Shown: positions 12,106-24,294 of the stretch, piece after piece
Numbering within the stretch: the first letter of the stretch is position 1
Layout: each line of letters begins with the position of its first letter
From: Yponomeuta sedellus
Lineage: Eukaryota; Arthropoda; Insecta; Lepidoptera; Yponomeutidae
NCBI GenBank assembly: GCA_934045075.1
Contig: OW203721.1
Location: forward strand, 382,001-446,000
Direction of reading: 5' to 3'
DNA: 64,000 bases
Made by a program: the position numbers and the translations under genes
Notes under the pieces: model-generated
Database searches by the model: none
The model's input: the letters and a program-made list of their open reading frames with translations, nothing else
Told to the model about the DNA's origin: nothing

Positions 12106-12497
12106 CTCTTAAAATAGTGAGTATCATTAAGTTGGCAATATTTAGTACAATGCACATTCTAGGTCTTTTGACCTAGCTTGCAGCTCTTGATGAGAAAATT
12201 GTTAAATTGTTGCTGGTGATATCAATACAGCTGACATAATAAATAATAAATAAGTTTTTTGCGTTTCTCACTTTAGCCCTTTAGAAGAGAGAGGATAACT
12301 TTGATACAAGATAGTGTTTAGTTTTGGGTTCTGATAACTCAACACAGGAGAGTTTTGGGTTGAGGTCACGGACGGACAGATAACTGAGTCATCCTATAAG
12401 GATTCCATTTCTTTTCCCCCGGTTTTTTATGAAGCTTTGATGGTGTCCCACTGTTGGATAAGGGCTGCCCTTTTAGCTCTCCACTCCTTTTTTTAAA
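12106..12497. other. No gene recognised
   Basis: Non-coding. tgtcccactgttggataagg near 12442-12461 is a fragment of the widespread 'cccactgctgg' type of repeat. Confidence 0.35.
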
Positions 12498-12779
12498 AAA
12501 ACAATTTAGAGGCTAAAAATTCCACCCATGCGATTCGAACTCGCGACCTCTGGCTATCTGTGCCAGCGCTCTTTCCAACTGAGCTAATGGGCGACTCACC
12601 GGCATCAGTGAAATTTCGAACCTCCTTACAAAATTCTCTGTATTACGTACAGGCAGCGACATCTGGCTGAAATAATTTGCATCACTTGCAGCCCCAAGTA
12701 CCTACTTTGCAGTTAGGTTTTACATCGGAATGATATCGCTGTACCTACATGATTATATTATTTTAATGCACTCACAATT
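12498..12779 (-). mobile_element. SINE A, nearly full length
   Basis: On the minus strand: head 'catgtaggtacagcgatatc', an internal 'cagatgtcgctgcctg' region, the tRNA-like part with A box and a shortened B box, then 'tagcctctaaa'. The final tail is missing at the 3' end. A remnant of SINE A tail (agtgcattaaaataatataa) precedes the head, so the copy may come from a tandem dimer. Confidence 0.8.
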
Positions 12780-13086
12780 CAAAATTCACTCCCCTCACTC
12801 CTCCAACTCTCCCTCCTCCCAAAAACGCCAATCTTAATTAATGGTCGTCCCCTAGGAAGTGTGGTAGGCTTTTATGCGTTTCTTTGAGTGGCTGGCATCT
12901 TGAGCGAGGCGCCCACAGGCCATCGGCCCCGCACGCCATTTCACGCTTGAACGCACAGATATTTGATTACCTACGAACACTCCCGTGCGCCGCACGCCGC
13001 GTCGCCGATGACGCCGCGTGCACACCGACCGAACGAAAGTGAATGCATCAGTGCTAATATATATATATGTCTTAGTTAGTTCGATC
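12780..13086. other. No gene; CpG-richer patch at 12890-13045
   Basis: The patch has many CG dinucleotides (cgccgcacgccgcgtcgcc). No domain is recognisable in either strand. Confidence 0.3.
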
Positions 13087-13340
13087 TGGTATTTCCGCAC
13101 TTAGCCTCGTAGTTGGGCCATTGTACGTAGCAAGCGCTGAGGTAGGTACGCTAACACCTCATACACTAGGGTTTCCTTACGATGTTTTCCTTCACTTTCA
13201 GCGAGTAGTATTGCTACTATAATTTCACAAATGTACATAACTTAGAAAACAAAGTCATTGGTACATGCCGGGGTTCGAACCCAAGACCTCCCGATTGAGA
13301 AGCCGGCGTTCTACACCGCTCCGCTACCATCGCTCATTAT
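13087..13340 (-). mobile_element. tRNA-derived SINE C
   Basis: Minus strand: tRNA-like start with gaggtcttgggttcgaaccc, then 'caatgactttgttttctaag', 'gaaaacatcgtaaggaaac' and 'caatggcccaactacgaggc'. Closely matches 36972-37200. Confidence 0.75.
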
Positions 13341-13351
13341 ATGTCTTATCT

Positions 13352-13533
13352 TCTATAATATAAAAATTAATCGCTGGTGTGTTGGTAAGCGTAAATCTCG
13401 AGCTGAACCGATATCGTTAATTCTTGTTTTAGAATATTCCTTGCAGTACGAGGATGGTTCTTACGGAGAGAAAAATAAAAAAAATCAAAAAGATTCGACT
13501 GTTAGGCGGTACGAAGTTCCTTGGGTCAACTGG
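13352..13533 (+). mobile_element. Helitron-like element, family 1
   Basis: Starts TCTATAATATAAAAA and ends gggtcaaCTGG|T, a changed version of the CTAG|T end at 3020-3207. The interior 'tgaaccgatatcgttaatt' and 'ggatggttcttacggagag' match that copy. Confidence 0.7.
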
Positions 13534-13539
13534 TTGCAT

Positions 13540-14090
13540 ATAAATACAAACCGAAGACCAGACTAATTCATTGACTGACTCACTGATGGACTACTAATGT
13601 ACTATATGAAATCTCAGAAACGCGTAAAAGGAATGTATAAAAATTATGTTGGAAATGTATGAATTACCGCTCTCCCGTGAAGTTGATTTTAGAATTTTAG
13701 ATTCTATTTTATTTTATGGTTGTGCTTGCTTTATGTTTCCCCGTCCAATTTTAATGAAATTCTGTATTGCGTGGTTTTGGCATCAAAATTGCAAATCCGT
13801 TTTCGGTTCTTTAAATTTCAAAACGGCGGCGCCAATATGGCTCGAAATTTAACCAGTTTTTGACCTCCACGCAAAAAAGTCAGGCCAAAAGCCACACCGT
13901 GTAATTATTGGCCATAAGTCTTGACTTCTGTTACTTTGACTTTTATGTTCATCTTACGGTGTCACTAGTTTTGTGAAGACGTACAATAATTCACAAATAC
14001 AATAATTTTAGACAGACAGACTATTTCCAGTCATTTTCTTGCGCTTACCAAGACTTTTGCCGGCAAAACTTCACTGGCCCCAAACTATGA
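13540..14090. other. No gene recognised
   Basis: AT-rich non-coding DNA. Confidence 0.3.
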
Positions 14091-14094
14091 AACC

Positions 14095-14190
14095 TTGTTC
14101 TATGGTGTCCCCAGGCAGGGACATCCAGCACATCATTTGCACAAATAGAGTACCGCTACTACTGGGAATCGAATCAGCGACCTCTGTTTA
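14095..14190 (-). mobile_element. tRNA-derived SINE M fragment
   Basis: On the minus strand a B-box-like gctgattcgattcccag is followed by 'atttgtgcaaatgatgtgc' and 'ggatgtccctgcctgg'. The order matches 34150-34330. Confidence 0.5.
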
Positions 14191-14469
14191 GTGCAAAAGT
14201 GAAAACGCGATATGAAGTCGGTGACTTTATTCGCAATCGTTCGGCTAGTCTCGCTGCATCGCGCACGCAGCTCAAGACCTCACAGGCAGGGCTCGGGTTA
14301 CGACTTACAAGACATGCTCTAAAACATCTTTCATTACCTCCGGACCCGAAACATACAAATAGTCGGCAGCAGAAACACCTTTATACTTTTGTTGCTATGT
14401 CGCCTATCCAGTAACTGAGAGGAGTACAGGTGAGTGAGTGAGAATTTCTTCAATCCTGATCAAAACAAA

Positions 14470-14725
14470 AACAAAATGGAAATGAAACGAAACGAAAGGA
14501 AAAGGTTTTATTCATAGTAGCGCAGAAACCGCGGCTTAATGAACGTTACAATTCAAGGTGTCCATTTCAAAATCTAGATAATTTTGGACAAAAAATCTCT
14601 AAACTTAGTCTTTTCAAAGTCATTAATAACAGTTTACAAAATTATTATAAAACATAGAACTCATACATTGTACTGGCTTGAATACCAGACATCATAGTTA
14701 TCTAAATAATCCTTTCATCATGGTA
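14470..14725 (-). mobile_element. 3' fragment of the 51746-55576 LINE
   Basis: Matches the LINE's 3' UTR and last ORF2 codons ('actcatacattgtactggct'). It has a degraded (TTCAT)n-type tail at 14474-14500. It is 5'-truncated soon after the ORF2 stop region. Confidence 0.8.
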
Positions 14726-14821
14726 CAATTGAGAAACAATGCATTGTAAGTTTAGTGAGGGCCTGGGGATCTGTCACACAGGACTTCTCCTAGTACGGAT
14801 TACAGCGTCTTACATAGAAAT

Positions 14822-15005
14822 AAGTTAAGCCATGTCAGAGGCCTTACCGGCGGCTTGAGAACTTCTGACAGTAAGGCCCGCCACTGTCTTACAATCCTCC
14901 ACCAACCCGGACTTGGCCCCCGTGGTGGAGTATGGCCTAACCTTCCTGCGATGCAGGAAGAGACCCGTGCCCCAGCAGTGGGGACATACAAGGGTGATTT
15001 CGTTA
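14822..15005 (+). mobile_element. 5S-SINE, 3' half
   Basis: taagccatgtcagaggcctt through 'cagtggggacatacaaggg'. The 5S-like head is absent. The open frames on the minus strand here are repeat artefacts. Confidence 0.8.
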
Positions 15006-15251
15006 TCAACCCCTGTTAACGAACGAACGAACATAGAAATAAGTCCTGATTACTGTATTTGTACATATTTTTGTGTTTTCGTACCTCTGTGAGAAATAAT
15101 GAAATGTCTTACTTACCTGTATCCTCTTTTATTTCTATCTATTATTATAGTATTCGTTGCGTCTGATTAAGTTTGAACACAGCTGCAATGCAAAAAGTCT
15201 ACGCAATTATGCTGAGATCGACTGATTTCAACATGAATTATTTTACGGGTC
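15006..15251. other. Short spacer without gene
   Basis: Separates a 3' half (14822-15005) from a 5' head (15252-15385) of the same 5S-SINE family. The order, 3' half before 5' head, shows two insertions rather than one split copy. Confidence 0.4.
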
Positions 15252-15385
15252 TGAAGCGCTCGTGGCCTAGTCGAACTGAGTAATTAGAATCAATCACTTG
15301 AGTTATTGCAACAACAGGCGCGGTCAGGTGCATGATGGATGACCGTCTCGTGACTACCGCAAGTAGCACCGAGTGCTTCTAACTA
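15252..15385 (+). mobile_element. 5S-SINE, 5S-like head only
   Basis: gaagcgctcgtggcctagtc, then ttgcaacaacaggcgcggtc and gatggatgaccgtctcgtg (5S C-box-like). It stops after 'accgagtgcttct'. Confidence 0.75.
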
Positions 15386-15389
15386 AGCT

Positions 15390-16040
15390 AGACTGGCTCT
15401 GTAATATAGATATTAGCGTCCATCAATGATATGGTCTGAGGCTACAATACAATGGAAATAAAGAGAACCTGAAACACATTAAGTTTACTTATCGTTAAGT
15501 TGAAGTAGGATTTGAACCGAAATTAAATCGTGCAAAAATAATTTAAGTAACCATGCAACTGAAAATAACATATGAAAAATAAAGGATTATATTATACTTT
15601 AATATAATATTATTATAATATTAATATAATAATATTTACAGGATACATTAAACAAAACATTAAATAAGAAATAACATGTACAAAGGTGATCTTATGTCTG
15701 AAAGAAATTAAGACTATAGGAGAATTATTTGCTACTTATGTATTGAAATTTTATTTTTATGAAACGCGGCGCAGATTGGTCGCTGGGTGTTTCAGTATTT
15801 TCGCGCAATGATGACACCAATATTTTACAAAAAAAAAGACAGTGGGTCATGTTTGAATTCTAGACGTGATAATTGATTGATTTGCTTATATGGTAATCCA
15901 GGACAGTGGTTAGACTTGTCAGAACGTAGAAAGACAACTATTTGCTTGCACTGGAACGTACAGATTTCTTCGGCAAGGCTTGAAGTGCTATTAGAGCTCT
16001 GACGATTTTGGAAGTAAACAGGTGGCTAGCTCGTCACTTT
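15390..16040. other. No gene; AT-palindromic stretch
   Basis: Non-coding. 15590-15645 consists of interleaved taatat/atatta words that can fold on themselves. Confidence 0.35.
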
Positions 16041-16044
16041 GAAA

Positions 16045-16307
16045 TGTTGTATATATTTTATAGTAATAAAAACACTGGAACGACTTCAATTGTGGCTTTA
16101 TTTGTAGATTAGTAGCGTGTTTTATAATAAAACAGAAAAACTGGACAAAAACGGATAAGCAGGTAATATAGTCAGATCTGGTCAAAGGGTAAAATTGTAA
16201 TGATGAAAAATGAGGGAAATCGGAAAATGTGTGACGTAATTTACATATTTTAAAATGATAGAAAGAAAAAGAAATAAAAATGGTGTAAAGAGCTTTGCAC
16301 CGTTACA
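16045..16307 (-). mobile_element. LTR-like copy (solo or 3' LTR)
   Basis: About 260 bases align with 21218-21490 in the same orientation: gaacgactt, 'cagatctggtcaaag', 'aaaaatgagggaaatcg', 'gcaccgttaca'. Minus-strand ends are TG...CA. CAAAGT occurs on both sides but offset by three bases on one side. No primer-binding site adjoins it. Confidence 0.6.
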
Positions 16308-16369
16308 ACTTTGCTGATTTAATGCCTTACTATAAGGCTATTTTTTTTTATGCCTTACTATAAGGCTAA

Positions 16370-17022
16370 GACCCGGTTTCTGAATTGAGAATTTTACTAA
16401 ATAATTACTTAAGTAACGTTCTGTCCCGCTCTTTGCCGATAAATTCGTAGAGACAGCGCTTCAGTTAAGTATTGAAATGAAATGAAAAGGTTTTATTCCA
16501 AGTAGCGCAGAAACTGCGGCTTAATTAACGTTACAATTCAAACTAGGTGTCCATTTCAAAATCTAGGTCATTTTGGAGAAAAAATGGACAAAAAAACTCC
16601 AAAGTTAGTCTTCAAAGGCCTTAATTAACATAGTTTACATAATTATTATAAAACATAGAACTCATACATTGTACTGGATTTAATTCCAGACCTCATGGTC
16701 ATCTAAATAATCCTTTATGTTATAGTAGCCCTTTTGGCACAAATTGTGCTTAGCATGTTTTTTGAACCGCGATTCAGGCAAGCTTGATATATCTTCAGGG
16801 ATTTATTCAGAGGATATTATAGAAGCGTATACATTGTGCCATGAAGGATGTATTAACTTTTGCCCGCCTAAATAGTGGGAACAAAAGTTTATGTTTATTT
16901 CTAGTATTTACATTGTGTTGGCTACCTAAAGTTTTAAAGTTACTGATATGTTTAATAATATACTGAATGACCTATACTATTTGCTTAGCAATATGTTCAA
17001 TTCAGAAAATAGCCCTAAGTGC
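16370..17022 (-). mobile_element. MITE P split by a LINE fragment
   Basis: 16370-16474 carries the P end 'ggtttctgaattgagaattt' and 'gttctgtcccgctcttt'. The other end, 'caattcagaaaatagcccta', resumes at about 16966-17022. The LINE fragment 16475-16963 lies between. Confidence 0.6.
16475..16963 (-). mobile_element. 5'-truncated LINE (family of 51746-55576)
   Basis: Covers the 3' UTR and the ORF2 C-terminal coding part, matching the main LINE up to its 'ttactgatat' region. The 5' end is truncated. The tail on the minus strand is (TTCAT)n, about three units. Confidence 0.85.
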
Positions 17023-17194
17023 GATGATCTTACTATCCGGAAATCTCTTTGGGCGTCAAACTATAGGGTCTTCGAAGAAATTAGCTGTATACGTGTAGTT
17101 TACTTTCTAAAAACAGGAGCTGTACACATGTAGTTAATTTAGAAGGATACTAAGAATTTAAATACTTATAGTAAATAAGTCAAAATGTAAATTC

Positions 17195-17338
17195 ATACAT
17201 ACATAACCTCACGTCTGTATACCAGAGGGGTGGGCAGAGACCAGAAACTGCCACTTGCCACGATCGTGACAGATCACATATGCTTCATCAACGTTCATAA
17301 GTTGTTGCATGCACGCACCGGTTCCGGGTACTTTAAAT
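17195..17338 (+). repeat. Dispersed repeat J
   Basis: acataacctcacgtctgtat, 'cagaggggtgggcagagac', 'aactgccacttgccacgat' and 'gcacgcaccggttccggg', in the same order as 26399-26577. Confidence 0.7.
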
Positions 17339-17339
17339 G

Positions 17340-17820
17340 GTCATGTAAATTCATTGGTGCCTTAAAGCTTTTCATTAAACACAATGAAATTGAAAACCTT
17401 GCGAGCCTTTTAGAACTTAAGAAGAGATTTTCGTAACGAGATGAGACTCCGAAACATGAGAGCATCTTTTGCTACATTATTACTTTTTTCGAAAAAGGTA
17501 CTTTGCTCAACGGTTTGTTCGTGACGCGGACAAAACGCGAAATAAAACCTGTTGAATTATATATGGCCGAGATGATTTTGAATGCTCTTTCCTCTTGTAC
17601 CGGCCGGTGGCCGGGCCGCGAGCTCGGGCCATTATATTGAAATGTTCGCGACTAATCATTCGAGTTTTGCGATTCGCAGATTTGACCTCGCGGAATTTTT
17701 GTCACTCTATCAAGTGGTCATGACAGGAAAAAAACATTATAATTAAGCGACATATTTTTCTTTGAACCACTTATGAATGCTTGAACAGATGTGAGTCTAG
17801 TAGGTAATGTAAGAACTATT
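17340..17820. other. No gene recognised
   Basis: Non-coding. A GC patch (accggccggtggccgggccg) lies at about 17600-17625. Confidence 0.3.
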
Positions 17821-17822
17821 AT

Positions 17823-17902
17823 GTAGCTCAGTTGGATAGAGCGCTGGCACGGATAGCCAGAGGTCGCGGGGTGGAATTTTTAGCCTCTAAATAGGTTTTC
17901 AT
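17823..17902 (+). mobile_element. SINE A, internally deleted
   Basis: A-box part 'agctcagttggatagagcg', then gatagccagaggtcgcggg joined directly to 'gtggaatttttagcctctaa'. The B-box half of the tRNA-like region is deleted. Confidence 0.75.
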
Positions 17903-17924
17903 AACTCTTATGTAACCCGGGTAA

Positions 17925-18100
17925 ACCATCCCGGGTTGACGTGTCTTACCTGTGGGCTGGGCCGATTAAGCTGTCTGGATGGCATAGGTGCTGGATAAGC
18001 CTATTCCATCTAAAAACAAGGTCCCAGGCATAACAGCGTCCGAATGGTTCCTTCACCCATATAGTGAGTGTAAGTGACAATGCCGCTGGACGCTGTATTA
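17925..18100 (+). repeat. SINE C body followed by repeat D
   Basis: 'gtgggctgggccgattaagc' and 'ggataagcctattccatcta' match the 3' part of the C copy at 25180-25461. Repeat D (cagcgtccgaatggttcctt) follows directly. Confidence 0.5.
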
Positions 18101-18540
18101 ATCATCTCTTTACAAAAATGCAAAACCAAAGCTTTTTTAACAAGCTGGTAATTTTAATTTTTACAATAATATGACTTCAAAAGGATAGTTTGGCGAAGAA
18201 GTATTTTAGAATGCACAAGAGCTCTGACCACCAAAACAGAAAGCATGTAGGCAATTAAGATTTTTTGCCTATCCCGTATGATTTTTTCCGCAGAGGAAGC
18301 CCTAATCCACTTCAGCCAAAACCCTAAGAAGGAGAGTTGAATCGAAAGCCCAGAAAAAGCTCGGATATCCTCAAGAGATTGCCCTGACATGTGTTCGGCG
18401 CGGAGGCAAAAAAACAGGGTTTTTAACCGAGAACGAGCGCAATCTGCTGCAGTATTGAATGACCCGAGATCTCGAGAGTTGATGATGGTGTATACCGCGA
18501 CCATTAAGTTTTAATATTTGTTCAAAGAGTCCGTCTAACA

Positions 18541-18893
18541 TTAAAAACCTATTTAGAGGCTAAAAAATACACCCATGCCGGGATTCGAACCCGCTCTTTC
18601 CAACTGAACTAATGGGCGACTTACTGGCATCAGTGAAATTTCGAACCTCTTTACAATATTCTCTGTATTACTTACAGGCAGCGACATCTGGCTGAAATAA
18701 TTTGCATTACTTGCAACCCCGAGTACCTAATTTGCAGTTTGGTGAGTCGCCCATTAGCTCAGTTGGAAAGAGCGCTGGCACGGATAGCCAGAGTGCGCGG
18801 GTTCGAAACCCGGCATGGGTGGAATTTTTAGCCTCTAAATAGATTTTTGAAATTGTCCTTAGCACGGGTTAGTGCATTAAAAATAATATAACC
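18541..18893. mobile_element. Inverted SINE A pair
   Basis: 18541-18735 is SINE A on minus, with part of its tRNA-like region deleted. 18743-18893 is SINE A on plus with A box, B box (gcgggttcgaaacccgg) and full tail. The arrangement is as at 116-370, but I find no clear flanking duplication. Confidence 0.75.
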
Positions 18894-18899
18894 TTGTAA

Positions 18900-20010
<1,111 letters not shown>

Positions 20011-20880
20011 ATTAATTAGTCAATAGAGTACAGATTATTTCTAAAGAAATTCTGAGCTACTAACCGAGTAGGTTATCTGCTGTTTCAGTTGAAGGGATTG
20101 TGACTCCTCGAATTCGCAGTTCATAAAGGATTTCGGGTTTATTCAAGAGGGAAACGTCCATCGTGGATAAACTTTTATACTCGATTGTACAAGTTGAAAA
20201 TTATAATATTTAAAAGAATACGGATACTACAAAAAAAGAGGTTAGGAAATTATTTTAGTAATGAGGTAAGGATGGGGTGAGGGTGAAGTTTTATTTTAAG
20301 CCAAAGAGTTCCTTGTAGGTTTAACCTGTGGAGGTTTTGTTTTGAATTTTGAAAAATTTTATGACAATGAATGGTGTCAGAATTACTGACGTCTAGAAAT
20401 TTGGTTTGCAAAGATTTTGTAAATAATTATAATTTAAATTTTAATAATATAATATTGTTATCAATAGACTGTATGAGTGCAGCTTCGCCTTACCTTCGAG
20501 TCGGCCTCGAAGACCTAGAGGGTAAAGCTAGGCTGTCTACGTGTAATTACCCAGGATACTCTCCTGAGGCAACGTAAGTTAGTAACCAGTCCCACCTGGA
20601 ATTATAAATTCCAGGTTACCGAGGTCTATGGAACTGCTAGTGAGCAGCCTGTGGTTGTGTAACTGTCTGATAAATGCGTGTAGAAGTTATTGATTGTATA
20701 CTGTTGGTGTATACTAACTGTGGTATGTTTCGGTTAGGTGGGGTGCAGATAGATAGAATAGGACTTTTATTAGGGCCGAAAAAATTTGTTACTATGGGTG
20801 AATCTAGTTAGTGAAGAATGGTCAATGAGTAGTTATGATGAATTACCTTGTGGTCCAGAAGTCAAGTCGCACTTTAAAAT
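20011..20880. other. No gene recognised
   Basis: Non-coding. A small palindrome, cctggaattataaattccagg, lies at about 20597-20617. Confidence 0.3.
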
Positions 20881-21204
20881 TAATTTAATATTTTATTTAT
20901 AAAACACTCAACAACACTTAACAAAAAAAATCTTGCAGGTCTTGTGGGTAAAGTTGGGGGCGGCGGAGAAGTCCGACAGAACCCTTAAGCAAGGCTGTGG
21001 AGCTCCAAGGGATGCGTATTTGATGAATGAGGTCGTGGGTCGTGGGTATGAAGCAGCAGCAGCAGTTCGACGATTGTGCACACGTATAATCGTGGTAATC
21101 GTACTCGTATTCGTATTCGCCTTCGCACTCGCAGCGTAGTCGCGGTGGGTGGGCTTTGTCGTCTCAGCGTATCAAGCCGTGGTGACGTTAGGTTTCGTTA
21201 TTAA
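20881..21204 (-). mobile_element. Possible leader of the LTR element
   Basis: On the minus strand this follows LTR and primer-binding site, where a retrotransposon leader should be. No gag or pol protein is recognisable, so the element is truncated or non-autonomous. Confidence 0.35.
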
Positions 21205-21216
21205 CGTTGGGCGCCA
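21205..21216 (-). other. Primer-binding site, tRNA-Lys type
   Basis: Minus strand reads TGGCGCCCAACG one base after the LTR end. These 12 bases match the complement of the 3' end of tRNA-Lys(CTT) with CCA, as I recall that sequence. Confidence 0.65.
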
Positions 21217-21217
21217 G

Positions 21218-21490
21218 TGTAACGTTTTATAACTTTAATAATTAATAAATAAACTCTGGAACGACTTTAGGTGTGGTTTTATTTGTAGAATTGTAGTAAT
21301 ATTAACAGAAAACTGGATAAAAAACGGATAAACGGAGAAGCAGGTAAAAAGTCAGATCTGGTCAAAGCGTAAAGTAGTAGTGTGAAAAATGAGGGAAATC
21401 GAAGAATGAGTGACATACATAATTTAAATATTTGAAAATGATAGATGGAAAAAGAAATAAAAATGGTGTAAAGAGGTTTGCACCGTTACA
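21218..21490 (-). mobile_element. LTR of a retrotransposon (5' LTR by PBS)
   Basis: 273 bp with minus-strand ends TGTAACGG ... CGTTACA, i.e. TG...CA with an inverted TGTAACG. The related copy is 16045-16307. The primer-binding site follows at 21216-21205, which orients it. Confidence 0.65.
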
Positions 21491-23520
21491 CGGTATATGA
21501 AACACGTGGGCCTACGTATAGGACAATGACAAATGACATTATATAGTTGGCACGAAATGCGTGCTAGGCGTTCCGAAACTGTACTGGTTTTCGTGTCTTG
21601 TGAGCTCCCTGTGGGTGATCGGGGGTCACCAGAGGTGATTCCTTTTTGAAATTACTCTCTAGTGTTTTTGTGGATTTTCCAATATTTTGGTGTTCGTTTC
21701 GTCAAACTATCGCGAGGAAAAGAGAGCTCACCGGAACGCGTTCTTCTGTCTCTACTACTAACGTGGGTGGGCAAGGCGACTCGTTTTTGCCACGCAAAAA
21801 TCTCCACATTCTGAGCTCTAACCAGTGGTGTTAAGGTCGCGAGATTGGCGGAGAGTTTCATTCATTGTACGAATGTGTCTTTGTGGCGTTTTCTCAATCG
21901 TTTTCTCGGCGGTCGGTGTCTGTGAATGTCTAGTGAGATACTAGGTAAGACCAAACGTGACAACTTTATTACTTCTGTGCTAGGGTAGACATAAAACTAT
22001 ATTCTTTTAGTTGTGAATATAACCTTTTCTAGTATATTGTATTATAATTTATATTCTACTATTCTATTATTTTTATGGTCTTTTTTTTTATAAAAACACG
22101 CTGTGACTAAAACACTCCTTTAGAGGCGTGTTATTTATTTTTTGGTTACGTGTTTTCATTTGTAAAATCAGACTTTATTTAGTAAGCGACTTTGAAAGTG
22201 TTTTAAAGTATTGTGGTTTTTTAAAAAGGGTCTTTTTGTAACAGTCTTAAAACTAGTTTCTCGTACACCCGTGTTAATCTACTGTAAACTGGTATAATTT
22301 AATTGTGAGCATTTGTAGCACCTGACAGCCTGGGCCGAATTTCATAAAAATACAATTCGTACTTTATTGTGACTACTTATTCGATGTTCATTGGGGTGCC
22401 GAGTCCTACTTATCAATCTGTGGTCTTGATCGACTTTGCAAAGCTTATCGAAGTGTCATGGTGAACCATGAATTGTAGTTATATGACACAGGCCCCAGTT
22501 CGAGCCGATCCACTCATTTTATTATCGCTGCACGTCCATTGTTTCAATGTCAACAAACAATGCGTAAGTTCCACTTAAGATTAGAGAACAGCGTCAAGTA
22601 GAATTTAAGGTCATCATCGATTATCGGAATAGGTAAAGGTAGAATATATTGACATGGAGCTTCGCCAAATCTTCAAATTGTTATCAAACTCCCGGAAACT
22701 GTTTTATTTTTGTATTAGTTACATATTAGTATGAAGATTAAATTTAAATACGGTAGCGAATGTCAGTTGATTGAGGGCTTTTACTTTTGTTTTTCAGTTC
22801 TTTCTGACCTAAGGTAGTTGAAAGGGATTGCTCTTAGCGATGAGACCACTGCTTGTCTGCTATTAAGAACTAAATATCAAGAAACCTATCTCTGTTACGA
22901 TGATTATTGATGTGTAATAAAAATTAACAATCTAAATCATTAAAGTATTACAAATATTGGTCTGTGATCCCAGGATTTTAGATTTATCTTTGAACTTTAA
23001 GAAAAATATATAGAATTGAAAATTGTTCTTTATTACAAAGCCGTTAAGTTGGGTTAAAGGGTCCCGAAAAATAGTACTTTTTATATATAGAAAGCTTTTT
23101 TGAATAATCAAAACAGGGAATAACAAATGACTTTAATTTACTCAACTAAAACTTTTGTTTTGTCCCCTCCCCTACTGCAGGCATTTTTACGCAACCTATT
23201 CCTACCACCAGTCACCACAGAGAGGGCTTTGTCCCAACACAATGGTGCAAGACTCTCTTAACAGCCTTAAACGGATATGGGTCCCGATAAATATAGTTAT
23301 TATTGACTGTCGTAAAAACAGGCATTGTTTTTAAAGCGGACCTTGTGAGGTATTCGATATTTCATATAGGTGCCTAACCCCACCATCATAACAACTTTTG
23401 TGGCCTTGCCTACGTACATAAATAAGCTAAATTTATTTATGTAGATAAGCGTCCCTCCGCTGGGCCAGCAATGGCCTTCTATCAAAGAGAGAGTATGGGT
23501 TTCGAGCTGAAATTAGAAAA
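21491..23520. other. No gene; possible non-coding exon end at about 21951
   Basis: 21600-21950 is less AT-rich and ends gagatactag|gtaagacc, a good splice-donor match. No coding frame supports an exon. The rest is AT-rich with no recognisable repeat. Confidence 0.25.
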
Positions 23521-23524
23521 AAAT

Positions 23525-23605
23525 GTTTCAACGTAAAGAATAACATTCTGTTTGCTGAATGTCAATTTAAAATGTAAGCCACTGCCTTCTCCACGTTACC
23601 TGTAG
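23525..23605 (+). repeat. Dispersed repeat O
   Basis: cattctgtttgctgaatgtc and 'aatgtaagccactgccttct' recur at 56960-57110 (plus) and 46540-46650 (minus). Confidence 0.5.
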
Positions 23606-23650
23606 GTTGACTAGAATGATGATTTTGCATCTACGTAATGAAATGCTTTA

Positions 23651-23735
23651 TACAGCGTCCAGTTGAATCCTCACTCACACTAGATGGGTGAAGGGACCAC
23701 TCCGACGCTGTAGTGCCTGGGACATGACAATATTG
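23651..23735 (-). repeat. Dispersed repeat D
   Basis: tacagcgtcc at one end and gacgctgta at the other, with 'actcacactagatgggtgaa' between. Complement of 11330-11420. Confidence 0.55.
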
Positions 23736-23739
23736 TAGT

Positions 23740-24294
23740 TTTTTCTTGTTTTAAGCTAGATTGACACCTCAAGTATGCAGGTTATCTATAACTTTATTTA
23801 CTAAAAGCTGCCTGTGAGGAGTGTTAGATCAACTGTGTTCTCATAAATAAAGGCCAATTTCTGAATTGAGAATTTTGCTAGGTAAAAAGTTAACTGTAGT
23901 GCTGTATCTTTAAAGCTCCCAGGAAAGAGCGGGACAGAACGTTACTTAAGTATTTATTTAGTGAAAATATCGATTGCGGAACCGGCTCTAAGACTGGCAC
24001 TAAGTTAAGTCTAGACTTTTAGTCTGAATACCTCCCTCCTACGGCTGTACATTTCACTGCCTTTATCAAGCCGTCCACCTTACGCACCCCCGGCTGCTGC
24101 CATTGTGTTCTGTGTATGAAAGCTTCATTGTATGACGTGAGCATTGTATGGCTAAAAGGTTCTTGCAACAATGGGGCACATTTCTCATTGTTGGCGTCGC
24201 AGGTTGTTTTTTCAGCTCTCTGATGAGTTTTGCTGTAGGTGCATGCAAGACAGCTGGGTCCTTTCGCCATTCTAAAATTGGTAGTTTAGCAATC
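23740..24294. other. MITE P and an unassigned stretch
   Basis: Besides MITE P (23851-23989), 23990-24294 holds two overlapping minus-strand open frames of 83 and 102 codons. Neither has a domain I recognise. Confidence 0.3.
23851..23989 (+). mobile_element. MITE P
   Basis: 'ggccaatttctgaattgag' at the left, 'aaccggctct' at the right. The interior has 'gagcgggacagaacgttact'. The family is also at 16370-17022, 24853-24990 and 46228-46261. Confidence 0.55.

Noticed and set aside
14800..15034. Minus-strand frames with RPTWLNLF and TGARVSSC words, also at 27821, 41123, 44701 and 56354
   Set aside because: The same peptide pieces recur because they come from copies of the 5S-SINE, not from a gene family.
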